Positions 35,505 through 46,189 of a DNA stretch of 64,000 bases are shown piece by piece. A model generated the notes under the pieces. That model saw only the letters and a list, made by a program, of their open reading frames with translations, ran no database searches and had not been told where the DNA came from. The stretch lies in assembly GCA_028023455.1 (NCBI GenBank), contig JAQFVV010006353.1, positions 2,044,001 through 2,108,000 on the forward strand, given 5' to 3'. The position numbers were made by a program, and so were the translations under genes. Within the stretch, counting starts at the first letter, position 1; each line of letters begins with the position of its first letter. Source of the DNA: Epiperipatus broadwayi (lineage: Eukaryota > Onychophora > Udeonychophora > Euonychophora > Peripatidae).

Positions 35505-35620
35505 TATATATAAACCAGTCAACACTTAGACAATCCTAATATCAATAACAATCAACAATTTCAAACTGTTGTCAAGGCAACCTTTTTTAACAATAAAGGC
35601 GGAATATATATATGGCTATG
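35505..35620 (-). repeat. Dispersed repeat E, inverted copy
   Basis: Complement of the 2.65 kb copy: AAACCAGTCAACACTTAGAC, AATATCAATAACAATCAACA and CTGTTGTCAAGGCAACC in reversed order. A plus-strand copy lies at about 39.94-40.03 kb. Confidence 0.6.
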
Positions 35621-35624
35621 AGTT

Positions 35625-35890
35625 TGATAAAAGAAGATTTTAATAGATGTATTTTAATAATTCTTAGATATGGATCTAAGACTTGGACATTTAAAAGAAA
35701 GATACAAGGCCTTCAGACTTCTCAATACAGTATGTAGAGATATGTGATGGAAATATGGCTGAGAAAGAAAACAGATATTACTGATGAAGATTAAAATGGA
35801 ATTGGGAAAACATATTGCTAGAAGTGATGGTAATAAATGGATAGTTGAAATCTTCAATTGAATATTAAGAGATTACATTTGTTTAACTAA
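35625..35890 (+). pseudogene. RTE-like LINE ORF2 remnant
   Basis: Frames with stops read ILRYGSKTWTFKRKIQGLQ (the YG-E/KTW motif), then ELGKHIARSDGNKWIVEIFN. This resembles the GHIAR-D-RW signature near the RTE ORF2 C-terminus. The rest is lost; a matching distal part lies at 36.84-36.99 kb, so about 0.95 kb may have been inserted between them. Confidence 0.7.
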
Positions 35891-36834
35891 GCTCTGTGCC
35901 ATATAAATGTTGATATTTTGGGTATTACAATGTTTTTGTGATTGCTCTCCTCTATACACTGTTTTAAGTCTAACTAATAGCTTGAAAAGGCTGATCTTTA
36001 ATGTATTATAATTTATAAAGCACAGCATTATAAAAATAAATGCTTATTTATATAACCTTTATAGTATAGTTTGCAGTGGTTTGCAGCTTCTCTTTCCCTA
36101 CAGCAGCAACTTCAACATATTAGTTTAAAAAAACCTGAAGATGTCAGCATTATACAGATCTTTTATATGATTGGTCAGTAATCTATTAATATGACAAATC
36201 ATATGGGAGGTGGCCTAGAAGCTAATAGAAATGAAAATTTCTGATTAGTTGAGTGTTTTGTCCTAAGGGAAAATAAATCAATTTTAAACAAAAAATTCTA
36301 ATTTTCAGTAATTTATTTATAAATTAAAGATTAAGATGCAATATTTATGTAAAAGATTTATTTTTAAAAAGACAACTCTTAAAAAGTTTGTTACAGCATA
36401 GCGAAAGCAGTTTTTTACTTGCCAAATGCAGAATTGCTGTTGTCATATGGTAAAGTAGTTATTTTTTACATTCTAATAATAATAAATAATATTTGTATTT
36501 TCAATATTTTTTTTATTTTTCTGATAAATAACTCTAAATTTATCTTAGTTTTAATATCATAGGATTAAAATATCTAATTTTTGTTCCACTAAAATTTTAA
36601 ATAGGAAAATTTGTCCATTGACTGTCTAAGATTTCATTCTAGTAACTTATGTAAATTTTATCCAATGATGACAAGCTCCAGTGTTATAAATATGAACCCC
36701 TTTTAAAAATTTATTTTTATATTTTTAAAACATCAAATATTACCTTTTATAATGTATATAAAAAAGGTTTAATTGTAAAAATGAAATGTTCAAATATAGA
36801 AGAATAATTAATGTTTTCAAGCTAGCAGAAGTTT
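35891..36834. other. AT-rich DNA between two LINE pieces
   Basis: No features seen. It may be an insertion that split the LINE, but no terminal repeats were found. Confidence 0.35.
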
Positions 36835-36990
36835 TCGGCTAAATAGAATAAAAGACCTAGAAAGAAGCTGCATATGAAATGGAGAGACTAAATACAGAAT
36901 TTTATTGGTGTAACATAAGAAAGAGGTTGTAAATCAGATAAACTGAATTGAACTTGGAGTGACCTTTATTTTGCCACAGATTCATTGAGT
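36835..36990 (+). pseudogene. RTE-like LINE ORF2 extreme C-terminus
   Basis: With stops it reads RPRKKLHMKWRD then GCKSDKLN-TWSDLYFA. This resembles the closing RP..RW.DEI....W...A.DR..W..L segment of RTE-type proteins. Probably the continuation of the remnant at 35.63-35.89 kb. Confidence 0.55.
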
Positions 36991-37104
36991 GGAATATGAC
37001 AACATTACATTATATTAACTGACATTAGCAACAGTTGTCTTATATTATATATATAAATGAATATTAATCTTTCTATGTAAGATCAGGTGTTATTATTTTA
37101 CAAG

Positions 37105-37215
37105 TTTTTTCTGCATAGTTAGGGGACTACTTCCCATAACCACAGGTTCAAACCTAGACTAATTTTTAGCCAACTGAACTAGCATCTACCAGCCATTGAT
37201 AAATTAGTATTAAAG
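37105..37215 (+). mobile_element. tRNA-like SINE head, unassigned
   Basis: CATAGTTAGGGGACTACTTC (A-box-like) is followed 30 bp later by a canonical-looking B box CAGGTTCAAACCTAG. It has no A tail and no second copy in the window, so it may be a decayed SINE or tRNA pseudogene. Confidence 0.4.
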
Positions 37216-38640
37216 CTATTTTTAGAAAGTGTATAAAAATTCCCATTAATATGATGGGTGTTGAAGTTCTAACTCTAAAAGTAGGAGTATAAAACATGGA
37301 TTTTTATTATTGATGAGAAAGTATTATACTCTTATAAGTTCTGAGCATATGTTTACTTCTAAAGTTAGCTATGGACTTTAAATTTAATAATATTCAATTA
37401 TATATACATTCACCAGATAGTATTCTTATGTCAGTGCATATATATGTAAATAACAAGTTACTCATTACAATATACAATATGTAAATTTTAAATTATAATT
37501 GGTAATGCTGACAAAAAAAAGTAGACATTATGTGACCTGTCAAGAACTGTGTATGTCAATATATCTTAAATGGGGTTCAATGCATTGTTGCATCAAAGGC
37601 TTTGGATTGCTCTAAATCGGTCATTTTTGAGCTATGGTGACGTATTTATACTTATTAAAAACTTTAGAAAAAGTCCCGTAAGATGCTGCCCTCTCTTGAA
37701 TTATTTTACAAGTAAAAAATCAATACTAGGAGTGTTTTAACTTTAACAAAAGAAGAAGGCCAGTGCTGATTGGTTGGGCCATCCATTCTCAATGCTTATT
37801 GGATGATTCTGATAAATATTTTTTCACCACTGAAAATGAAAATATTTGTTTCAGAGTGTTTTTTAATTATTTTTCGTACATATTATAAATTATCTTCATA
37901 AAATCTGCTGAAAATATAGTTATTTTACAAAAGTAGTAAGGTTTTATTAAAAAATTGTATACTTTACATGATTGTAAATTGAAAAAGAAATCAGCGATAG
38001 CAATAATTTTGACATCCTGTCAAGAGTTTAGATTGTCCCAAGCTGTTTATTTAATTTTCAAACAAAGATTAATGTTTTAGAATATTTTTCTGGCATTTAT
38101 TTACATATCATAATGTATTTTGGTTAAAATATGCTGAAAATATAATTATTTTTAGAAAAATGCTAAGATTTTACTAAAAAAATTCATAACGGTAAATCTG
38201 GGAGGGATATAAATGACGTTTGCATTGCTTGTAATTTGCTCGTAAAGTTTTTTTTGATTTTTCCGCTTTTGAATATTTCTATAAAATACAAATAAAAATA
38301 TATTTTTGAAAAAACTTTTGTTTACTTTCCTAACATTACAAATAATTAATATACTTTTTGAAGATGAAACTAAAATTAATATATATTAAAAGATGAAAAT
38401 ATTTCTATCAAAGAGTTTGTCGACCAATTAAAAGTTTCTGAGTTGTACCTCACTTGGCCAATAATGAAGTGACCTCAGAAAGGATATTAGTGGATTGTCT
38501 ATTTATTACAAATCTTTAAATTGGTTTATAAATATTGCCATTTTTTCTTTTTTATATTTTTCTTCCTTTAATTTTCTTGTATGATCTGGGATAAAGGTAA
38601 ATCTAAAATTGAAAGATTTATCATGAGTTGATTAATAATT
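37216..38640. other. AT-rich non-coding DNA
   Basis: A diverged tandem duplication with a period of about 240 bp is visible (TGCTGAAAATATA.TTATTTT near 37.90 and 38.13 kb). Otherwise nothing was recognised. Confidence 0.4.
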
Positions 38641-38644
38641 CTGC

Positions 38645-38990
38645 AAATACTACTCTTAATATGTTAAAAAGTAATATTGTATATGAAATTATATGTGGAT
38701 GCACGGAGTCATACATTTAGGAATTAAGATGTGTCTGGAAATAAAAGAACACCGAATACAATACAGTCATGAAGAAAATACTAAAAATAATCAATCAAAT
38801 ACTGCTTTGGTTTTCTTTGACCAAGAAAAATTTTGCAATTTCAGCTGTACTAGCCCATCCATATAAGAAAAAGGCATCATAAAAAGGAGGAAATTAAAGA
38901 AGCAATCTTTATAAAACAATTTAAAGATTGTATAATAAAAAGACAATCTGCTAATGCTGATATACACAATTCTTGGAAAATCACATGATG
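38645..38990 (+). pseudogene. Penelope-like element, GIY-YIG endonuclease remnant
   Basis: The frame 0 start reads NMLKSNIVYEIICGCTESYI, matching the start of the Penelope-type GIY-YIG domain (V-Y-x-I-x-C-x-C...Y-I-G-E-T). After a frame change it continues LEIKEHRIQYSHEE (the R-x-K-E-H helix) and SNTALVFFDQ, and after another ends KEEIKEAIFIKQFKDCI (the K-R-x-x-E-A-x-x-I end). At least two frameshifts and several stops make it dead. The reverse transcriptase that should lie upstream is not recognisable. Penelope-like elements are the retroelements known to carry hammerheads, which fits the rest of the window. Confidence 0.75.
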
Positions 38991-39704
38991 TTTGCTTTTT
39001 TTTGTTGACATTACCACAGTTGATAATGATTACAACATATTCGAAAGTACTTCAGTTTAATTATTATATATAATGTTATTGTCTATCATTATTATAATTT
39101 AAAATTTATATATATATATATATATAATGGAAAGGAAAGTAATAATTTTTCATATGCTCTAAATGGCAAAGACATCATTTCCATTTTTATTATGTATACA
39201 TGTTTATACTGCATTTATTAAATATATAAAATTTACATTTGTTCTAATCTTCATTTTGTTTGAGCATATATTTTTTATTTACATTTTTGTTTTACTGCTA
39301 ATGTATCATTAAAAATATTAACATATGTGCAAAAGAAATAATTTACACAGACAGCACTTTGTAAGAATAAGTACATATCTAGTCATTAATTATTTCAACA
39401 GTGAATACTTATGAAAAATGTAAATGACAATAAAAGTTCAAAATATGAGAGTATGCAACTGAGGTAGATTGCCAAATTTTATTCATCATGTTCTTGGATA
39501 AGAATTAGATGGAGCATGAATTAAACAATTTTCATTTTAGCACTGGAGTGAAATAAAAGCCTAAGGCATATAGCATATATATGATAATGGTTATGGATAT
39601 ATGGTGAGATGGGAGGGTAAAGTTAATTTCCAGAGTCACCTGTTGAGATCCCCATGTCAGTGATAAAGTGGGTATTGGTTTTGTCTGTGCATTGATATAG
39701 GTGA
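38991..39704. other. AT-rich non-coding DNA
   Basis: It includes a short (TA)n run near 39.10-39.13 kb. No gene. Confidence 0.5.
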
Positions 39705-39935
39705 CAGAATAGTTTATTTGGTAAGAAGGTCACCTTAAATTCAATATTCATAAATTTAAAAGACCCAGGTTTAAACTACATACTGATATTTTCACTTGTC
39801 AGGTCAACAACACCCGAAAAAGAGAGGAGAGTATAATATTACTCGAAATGTTAGGTTATACTAATCGTTGGCCTATTTCTGATAGCTGAATATATTTGAA
39901 AAGTTTAAATAAAGCTTGATTTTTTATGAAGCCAT
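39705..39935 (+). mobile_element. tRNA-headed SINE (family C)
   Basis: Head with CCAGGTTTAAACTACA as decayed B box, then TTTTCACTTGTCAGGTCAAC, ACACCCGAAAAAGAGAGGAG, ATTACTCGAAATG and the TTGAAAAGTTTAAATAAAG end shared with the 32.3 kb copy. Confidence 0.7.
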
Positions 39936-40194
39936 TTAACAATTACTTATAGATAAAGGAACAGTTTGAAATTGTTGATTATTATTGATGTTGGGATTGT
40001 CTAAGGACTGACTGGTTTTTAGCGATTAATTATATAGTAATATAAATATCAATATATGTGATCATAAAAATCATATATTTGTAATTATAAGATAACATTT
40101 AAAATTGAAGAGGCATAAAATTAAGTGCTGAATATACTTATAAATATATGTTTCATATCCACTGTAATATATATATATATATATATATATATAT

Positions 40195-40230
<36 letters not shown>
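39936..40230. repeat. Repeat E copy followed by (AT)n
   Basis: The GAACAGTTTGAAATTGTTG and GGGATTGTCTAAGGACTGAC blocks are repeat E without its TTGCC end. A nearly pure AT microsatellite follows at 40166-40230. Confidence 0.7.
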
Positions 40231-40231
<1 letters not shown>

Positions 40232-40394
40232 AAATTACTTTATTATTAATTTATTTGATCTTCTTTATTTGCATTTTTGATGATAATTCCATAGCTGGTT
40301 GTTCATTTACACACTTGTGTGTGTTTAACAAACCTACATTGTTGCAACTTTGTGTTTTGCAGTGGCTACCATTCTGAGTTTGAAATGTAAGAGT

Positions 40395-40865
40395 ATATAG
40401 TAGCTGCAGTTTATAGTAGCAACTCTCTCCACATAGTAGTGCTACCTAGTGCAAGCAATAGCAATCAATGGATGCTAGAAGAAATGTTCATCAAAATCCT
40501 TGTCTAACACCTACTTATCCAATACTCCAGATTAGTTTCTAGCTTATGGCCTTTATCAATGAGGGATCTTGGATCTGAGAGCACTGCACCTACATCTTTG
40601 GATTTAATGCAAACCCTTAGAAGATCTAGGTGCAACCAAGGTTCCTCACGGATTAAGACTACAAGTCTGGCAATATTGAATGAGTAGATACTAGATGGAG
40701 CTTTTGATGCATAAATCTTCAAGCATCCATTGATTACAATGGCTTGCACTAGGTGGCACTACCATGTATAGTTAATGATAAATTCCAAATTATATATTGC
40801 TACTGTTTTAACAGATTGTATAAACAAATGAAATGATGATTATGTGATGTTTAGTTATAGTTTAT
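40395..40865. mobile_element. Hammerhead repeat family A, head-to-head pair
   Basis: The minus-strand half (40395-40615) and plus-strand half (40616-40865) are mirror images ending in CACATAGTAGTGCTACCTAG and AGGTGGCACTACCATGTAT. The minus ribozyme (40516-40574) has TTGATAA in place of CTGATGA and AATC at the cleavage side. The plus one (40635-40690) lacks GAAA. Both are dead. The arrangement repeats that at 26.9 and 43.1 kb. Confidence 0.8.
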
Positions 40866-41574
40866 ATGCATATACACACAGACGTAGTATGTACGCAACC
40901 TTTTCTTTACTTAAATACAGCATATATGCTGTGAATTAAACACAGAAGTGAAAAGATTATAGTTGAAAAAAAGTTTAGAAAGTAATCACAGTAATATCAT
41001 TACACATAATTGAATGTTTTTAGCATAAACATAATTCCGACATTTATCTATTTACCATATGAATTAAAGCAGGCAATTTTCGATAGTCGTAAAGTTAGGT
41101 CAGCTTGGCTCAATTATCAAATTATCATTATATACAAAATATCATTACCAATCAAAATAAAAAAAACCGTTTATGCTAATTAGTTTTGTCTTTTCAAATT
41201 GCTCTCTGTGCGTCATCTCACTTCAATTTCTTTCTTTCAAAAACTGAATCGTAAATTCATTAGAAAATCAAACTAAGGAGAGTGGCGGGGAGCCTTTTGT
41301 CAGTTTCTGAAGGCAAGTCATATATCTATCAATGTTACCTTTGGAAAATGCATTTAATTAAAGTATGGAATGTTTACACATCAGTGGATAATTGCAAGTT
41401 TGATAAAAGAAAGTAGAAAAAAGAAATATATCATTTAAACAGTTGTTCATTTAATATTAGTCTTCCGTTTGATTTCTATATGTTTGGAATTTTTAATTGG
41501 AATTTCAAAGACTTATTTTTATTAAAAGCGACGAAATAATGATATTTATTATTAATACCTTGTACAGGCTTAAA
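40866..41574. other. AT-rich non-coding DNA
   Basis: No recognisable feature. Confidence 0.5.
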
Positions 41575-41599
41575 CCTGCATTTATATATGTAATATGAG

Positions 41600-41614
41600 C
41601 GGGATTCGAACTCA
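41600..41614 (-). promoter_or_regulatory. Pol III B box in family B unit
   Basis: Sense (minus) GTTCGAATCC matches the tRNA B-box consensus exactly. Other copies have GTTCAAATCC or GTTCAAACCC at the same place. A weaker A-box-like segment lies upstream. It implies internal Pol III initiation a short distance downstream of one ribozyme, so a transcript of a tandem copy would run through the next ribozyme. Confidence 0.65.
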
Positions 41615-41692
41615 GACTGTCACACGACCCACTACTCTCAGTGCCATCTCATATTGCTGACCCACCTGATCACACACATGTTGAAAAGAAAA

Positions 41693-41751
41693 GTAATCAC
41701 CAATATAAGTATTTCATGCTAAACCAGCAATCATCAGTTGGTCTAGATTAC
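41693..41751 (-). ncRNA. Type I hammerhead ribozyme, family B, intact core
   Basis: CTGATGA, stem II TTGCTG/TAGCAT with GTT loop (one terminal mismatch, one G-U), GAAA, stem III of three pairs closed by CU, and cleavage triplet ATA. Stem I is TTGG/CCAA, then an internal loop, then GATTAC/GTAATC. The GATTAC/GTAATC pairs differ in sequence from GATCA/TGATC of the 25.5 kb copy yet still pair. This is covariation, which supports selection on the fold. Confidence 0.85.
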
Positions 41752-41994
41752 TATCCTCACATACATATACAATCAGTGCTCAGCTTTATATTAAGATAAC
41801 CAATCTTCATACTTTAATGGACAGGCTTCAAACTATTTTAAATCACAACTCTTCAGCCTTCCATTTCATTGAAAATCTGATGGTGGAACGTTCAAAGCCC
41901 TTATTAGTGCCAAGGTTGTCATCCTACCCATGTTGACATATTAGTCATTATTAATCTTAATAAATAACTTTCAGACTTTTATATATATTATTAT

Positions 41995-42160
41995 GCTCTG
42001 ACTAAGACCAACATTTTTTTTTGCTAGATAATAATCAAATGGGTTTTGTGCGTAAGAAGTTCGCCAACCAAAAGTGGTCGCACTGGAATTGATCTGTGCA
42101 TCTTACACGCCAGAGCCTGATACCCTACCATCACACTGAACCACACTGATCATATATATA
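41995..42160 (-). repeat. Solitary unit of the tRNA-derived array family
   Basis: Minus strand: GGTTCAGTGTGATGGTAGG (A box), GGCGTGTAAGATGCACAG, ATCAATTCCAGTG (B box), then the CTTCTTACGCACAAAACCC part corresponding to the inter-tRNA part of the 29.1-30.4 kb units. It shows that the array unit also exists as a dispersed single copy. Confidence 0.65.
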
Positions 42161-42169
42161 TAAGAATTA

Positions 42170-42905
42170 CTATTATTATGCTAATATAAGAAAAAACCAA
42201 AATTCTCTCCATACAGAAGCGCACCATGAGTAAGCTATAATCAATCATCATTGATTACTGTGGCTTGCATTGGGCAACACTACTGCTACTCTTTTAAATA
42301 AATTTTGTAAGAATAAGAAATGGTGGTCATGTGATGTTTTAATAGCTTACTACCAATCCTGGCCAAGGGATTTTGATGACTGGTAGTTTAAAAAAATCCA
42401 AAAAACACCAAAATGTATAGGTACTGAACTGGGTTCAGATCTGTATGACTGTATGTGTGAATTAGATTGGGTTGAAAATGTTGTTGTGTTTTCATTATGG
42501 ACTCATAACTTTATAGTTAATAAAAAAGACAAAAGGTAGGTTCAGAAGGGTTGTCTAATACCCAAAGATATACATTTAAAGCTCTCAGATCCAATGCTCA
42601 CTAGCCATGAAAGCCAGAAGCTAGAAACTACTCTGAGGATATTTTCTGAGAAGGCACTAAATGGTGATTTTTTTATGTGTCAAAGCATCGGCCAAAAAGC
42701 AAACCTAGGACAACTGCTTGTAAGACAGCTGTGCTGACCACTTGACCACCAATACTTGACTATTGATTTTGACACAAACTTTTTAACATACATTGACTAC
42801 TATGGCTTGCACTGGGTGGCACTACTGTATGGGTTGTTACTGTTTTAACAAATTGTGTAAACATAAGAAATGGTGGGCATGTGATGTTTTAGTAGTCTAA
42901 TATAA
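42170..42905 (+). mobile_element. Hammerhead repeat family A, interrupted by a SINE
   Basis: Plus-strand unit: ATTGATTACTGTGGCTTGC, AAATGGTGGTCATGTGATG, AACTGAACTGGGTTCAGAT and the ribozyme region (42590-42652), where CTGATGA has become CTAGCCATGA (dead). The downstream block resumes after a SINE at 42671-42762 and ends GGTGGCACTACTGTAT...GGGCATGTGATGTTTTA. A plus-strand segment before it forms the previous unit's end. Confidence 0.8.
42671..42762 (-). mobile_element. tRNA-derived SINE (family D) nested in family A
   Basis: GTGTCAAAGCATCGGCCAAAA...CAGCTGTGCTGACCACTTGA on plus is the reverse of the SINE. TGATTTT occurs on both sides (about 42665-42671 and 42764-42770) as the likely target duplication. 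The insertion is younger than the hammerhead copy it disrupts. Confidence 0.8.
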
Positions 42906-43195
42906 TAAAATAGGTGTTATGATCTCTAGTATATCCTATGAAGTTGGCATATCACTTTGACCAAAATATTATACAAACCTTCCAAGAAGTGTTTATAATA
43001 AAAAAATCCACATTTTCCACAATATACAGTTCACAACATTTAATTTATAACAAGTTTGATTGGCTAGCAGTCTTCTTCAAGTCTAAAAAACCAACTGTCC
43101 TACAAATATCTTATTATATGAATGTAACAGTAGCAAATTCTTCATACAGTAGCGCTACCAAATGCAAGCCTTCATAATCAATGGATGCAAGAAGG

Positions 43196-43290
43196 TTTGC
43201 ACAAATTTCCTATCTAGTGCCAACTCATCTAAGAACCCAAATTTTTTCTAGCTTATGGCTTTCATCAGTGAGGAACCTAGGATGTGAGAG
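43196..43290 (-). ncRNA. Hammerhead ribozyme, family A (stem III lost)
   Basis: CTGATGA is complement of about 43261-43268, followed by AAGCCATAAGCTA (AGC/GCT stem II, the best-paired stem II of family A) and GAAA. AAATTT replaces CTAGTC, so the cleavage triplet is gone. Confidence 0.55.
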
Positions 43291-43736
43291 CATAGCACTT
43301 AGATCTTAGGTCCTAATGTAACCCTCTAACAGTCACCTTTACCTATTTAGTTAACTATAAAGCTAGGAGCCCGAGAATAAACAAGCCATGCTCATTCATT
43401 TGTAAAGTCATATATACCTAAACTCAGTTCAGCATCTATACATTTTGGTGTCTTTGGTTATTCAAAAACCATAGTCATATGAGATTTTGATAATTTTATA
43501 CCTTTTCTGCCTATGAGAGTAATGGTGAATGTGGTTTAAGAGAAACTAAAGACATCAAAATATATAGATGCTGAACAGTATGCAGATCTATATGACTATA
43601 CAAGCAAATGAAGTTGGATTGAAAAACATTATTGTGGTTTCATCTTGGACTCCTAGCTTTATAGTTAACTAAATAGGTAAAAGGTGGTTATTGAAGGTTT
43701 GCATTAGATCCTAAAATCTAGGCACAGTGCATTCAA

Positions 43737-43795
43737 ATCCAAGACTCCTCACTGATGAAAGCCCCAAAATAGAAACTAGTCCGGAGATATTGGAT
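43737..43795 (+). ncRNA. Hammerhead ribozyme, family A, complete core but weak stems
   Basis: CTGATGA (43752-43758), GAAA (43772-43775), stem III C-G with TA loop, and cleavage triplet GTC (43779-43781). Stem II (AAGCCCCAAAATA) hardly pairs and the inner stem I has two mismatches (CGGAGA against TCCTCA). The outer stem I TTGGAT/ATCCAA is perfect. Probably weak or inactive. Confidence 0.65.
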
Positions 43796-44014
43796 AAGTA
43801 GGCACTAGAAAGGGATTTTATGTACATATTGTCTTGCATACATTGATTATTAAGATTTTCACTAGGTGGCACTACTGTATGGAAAAATTGCTACTATTAA
43901 TAACAGCCTGTATAAGCATATGAAATGGGGATCACATGATGATTTAAGTTTTATACATAAATATACAAAAACTTCATTTAATATATATATGTTTACAAAT
44001 TAAAGATTTCATAA

Positions 44015-44600
44015 TGCTAACTGAAACTCAGATTTAGTAAATGAATGCAAACCAATGCTAGAAAGTTTCAGCAGCACCACCTATGTTTAGAAACACAAAG
44101 TATAAATCACATAATTTGGGAGGAAAAAATTCTTATACTAATAGATTGCCAATTCTTAAGTATATTAATTTCATAACTATTACAAACACAAACACTAATT
44201 TAAATAATCTTAGATGTTAAAAGCCTTAGTAAACAAATGTATTACATGTTCCATATATAAAACATGATTATAAATAATACATTTATGCTTTGAAAAAACT
44301 CCAAATGTAACTATATTAGAATAAAGTAAACATTGGGGCACTACACCCCAACTTCAAATATAGTAAATCAATACAACTAATGTTAGAAAGTTTCAACCAT
44401 GCTACCTATATTTAGAATCACAAGCCTGACTCACCAAATTATGTAAAAGGAAATCCTCTTACCTAATAGCTTGCAAGTTCTTAAATATATTCAGTTCATG
44501 ACTATTCTAAACCTAATCACTAATTTAAATAAGTTTCAGATCATAAAAGTTATTAAATAAACATCATACAGTATTGTATCCATACATACCAAAAATAGCA
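44015..44600 (+). repeat. Tandem pair of dispersed repeat F
   Basis: Two diverged copies with a period of about 310 bp share TTAGAAAGTTTCA.C..C.CTACCTAT, AATTTAAATAA.TTTCAGAT-type blocks and CTAATAG.TTGC. A reverse copy is at 49430-49680. No ORF or terminal inverted repeat seen. Confidence 0.55.
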
Positions 44601-45092
44601 GACAAATTAAGGAAAATCTGCAAGCAGTATAATATAAGAATAGCTTTCCAGAGCCATGTAACACTATGAGGAATTCCAACATCTATAAAACCTAAATTTG
44701 AAATACTGAAAAGCAAATACTTTCATCTGTAAAATAGCATGTCAATCCACTTAGTGGGACCAGTCACCCTCATGTAAAGTGATTGCTAGAACACAAACTG
44801 ATGATTAGAAGAGAGAAAACAAGTGTTTTTAAGGTAGCATACCATGTATGTGCCAATGAACATGTTCAATTGGGAAAATACAAAATATTGGATAGAGAAA
44901 AAAAAGTGCAAAGAAGAAAATTTTAAGAAGCTTCTAACATGACAATGGTGGATAACATTATAAGTCAACATAACATGATTATTATATAATGTATGAAAAC
45001 CACTAATCAACTTTGCTCTTAAGGAAAAGGGGAGAAATAGGAGAAATCTCATAGATAAGTATAAGAATTTTCTAATGACCATTGCCTTTAAC
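44601..45092. other. AT-rich non-coding DNA
   Basis: Nothing recognised. A 98-codon minus-strand frame here is phenylalanine/leucine-rich with no family motif and is taken as chance. Confidence 0.4.
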
Positions 45093-45345
45093 AGAATGGT
45101 TCAGTCAGTTATCTTAAAATATTCAATATTTCAAAAATCTGAGGGTACAGGTTTGATTCTCATGCTAGTACTGTCACTGGTCAGGCCAGCAAAAGGTGAA
45201 TAAGAGAGGAGAATAATACCTCTTGAAACATTGTGCATATACTAATGTGTGCCATTATTAACAGTTGACTGTAAGTGGAATATTTAAATAACTTCTAGAA
45301 ATATTCAACACTTAATATTAAATTATGGAAATAGTCCAATATTTA
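45093..45345 (+). mobile_element. tRNA-headed SINE (family C)
   Basis: A box AATGGTTCAGTCAGTTATC, B box ACAGGTTTGATTCTC, then ACTGTCACTGGTCAGGCCAG, GAGAGGAGAATAATACCTCT, TGAAACATTGTGCATATAC. The head agrees closely with the 19.7 kb copy on the other strand. Confidence 0.8.
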
Positions 45346-45351
45346 AATATA

Positions 45352-45450
45352 ATTTTTTTTTCATGTGTCATAGCATCAGCTGGGAAGTGAACCCACTAAC
45401 CTGAGACAACTGCTTGTAAGGCAGCTGTGCTGACCTCTCGACCACCATAT
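45352..45450 (-). mobile_element. tRNA-derived SINE (family D)
   Basis: Minus-strand copy with TGTCATAGCATCAGC...GGCAGCTGTGCTGACC on plus. ATATAATTT before and ATATAAATTT after are a probable imperfect target duplication. It sits just downstream of a family C SINE. Confidence 0.75.
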
Positions 45451-46189
45451 AAATTTTACATGATTTGCATACAAAGCACAATTAAAAAAAATATATGTCT
45501 AAATTGGGCTTTGTATACGGAACATGTATACATTTTTTTAACTCTCTTACATTTTCTATTGTTCCATATAGTGAGAGTTTTTGAAACTGCTCAACTTTTC
45601 TGATTGTATAAAATCTTTTGTATTAAACCTTAATAAATTGGACTTGATTTCTTTTAATTTAATTTTATAAATGAATAATATTTTAAAAAATCACATTTGG
45701 CTGTTTTAAATATTTAAAAAGTGATCTATATGACAATGGCATTAGAGATGTTTACATTAATACTATTTGTGAAAATAAAATATTTAAAATTTTTTAAATT
45801 GTGAATAAACAAAGCTAGATTTATGATAACTCAATAAAATACTGCTTTACATTCTGATATTTTCTTACAATAATTACAACATTTTAAAAGTCCTTAACAC
45901 AAGCCAATTCTGATGGATAATGACATAATGGACACTGTATATTTTTTCTCTTATATTACAATCAAGTTTATTAACTTTATGGAAACTTAACTTCCTGAAG
46001 CACTCAGATGATTAATTAAGATTATTAATTACTACCATATATAGCTTCATTACATGTAAATAAAGCACAATTATACAGATATAAATAAATAAAGTGAAGA
46101 TTAACTTGCATATTTCTTTTTTGTTTTAAATAATAATCAACAATTAGTGTGTAAAAATAATCAAAAATATTTTATAAACAAAATTTATA
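45451..46189. other. AT-rich non-coding DNA
   Basis: No recognisable feature. Confidence 0.5.

Larger units (their letters stand above)
41575..41950 (-). mobile_element. Hammerhead retrozyme family B, best-preserved unit
   Basis: Minus strand: ribozyme at 41693-41751, then about 85 nt downstream in sense a perfect B box (GAGTTCGAATCCCGC, complement of about 41600-41614), with a GGGTCAGCAATATGAGATGG tRNA-like stretch before it. The other side holds AACTGAGCACTGATTGTAT and GTCCATTAAAGTATGAAGAT (as complements) and the TTCCACCATCAGATTTTCAA block. The canonical B box together with an intact ribozyme suggests a younger copy. Confidence 0.85.
43120..43955. mobile_element. Hammerhead repeat family A, large head-to-head inverted pair
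   Basis: Minus unit (43120-43470) and plus unit (43530-43955) pair over more than 300 bp around a ~60 bp loop. Both carry ribozymes. Outer ends are ACAGTAGCGCTACCAAATGC and AGGTGGCACTACTGTAT. A transcript through both would form a long double-stranded RNA with a ribozyme in each arm. Confidence 0.85.

Noticed and set aside
44798-44818. CTGATGA followed by GAAA on the plus strand
   Set aside because: The bases between cannot form stem II, there is no NUH triplet or stem III, and it lies outside any hammerhead repeat; chance in AT-rich DNA.
44786-45082. 98-codon minus-strand frame
   Set aside because: Phe/Leu-rich low-complexity translation of AT-rich DNA; overlaps the start of no known feature.
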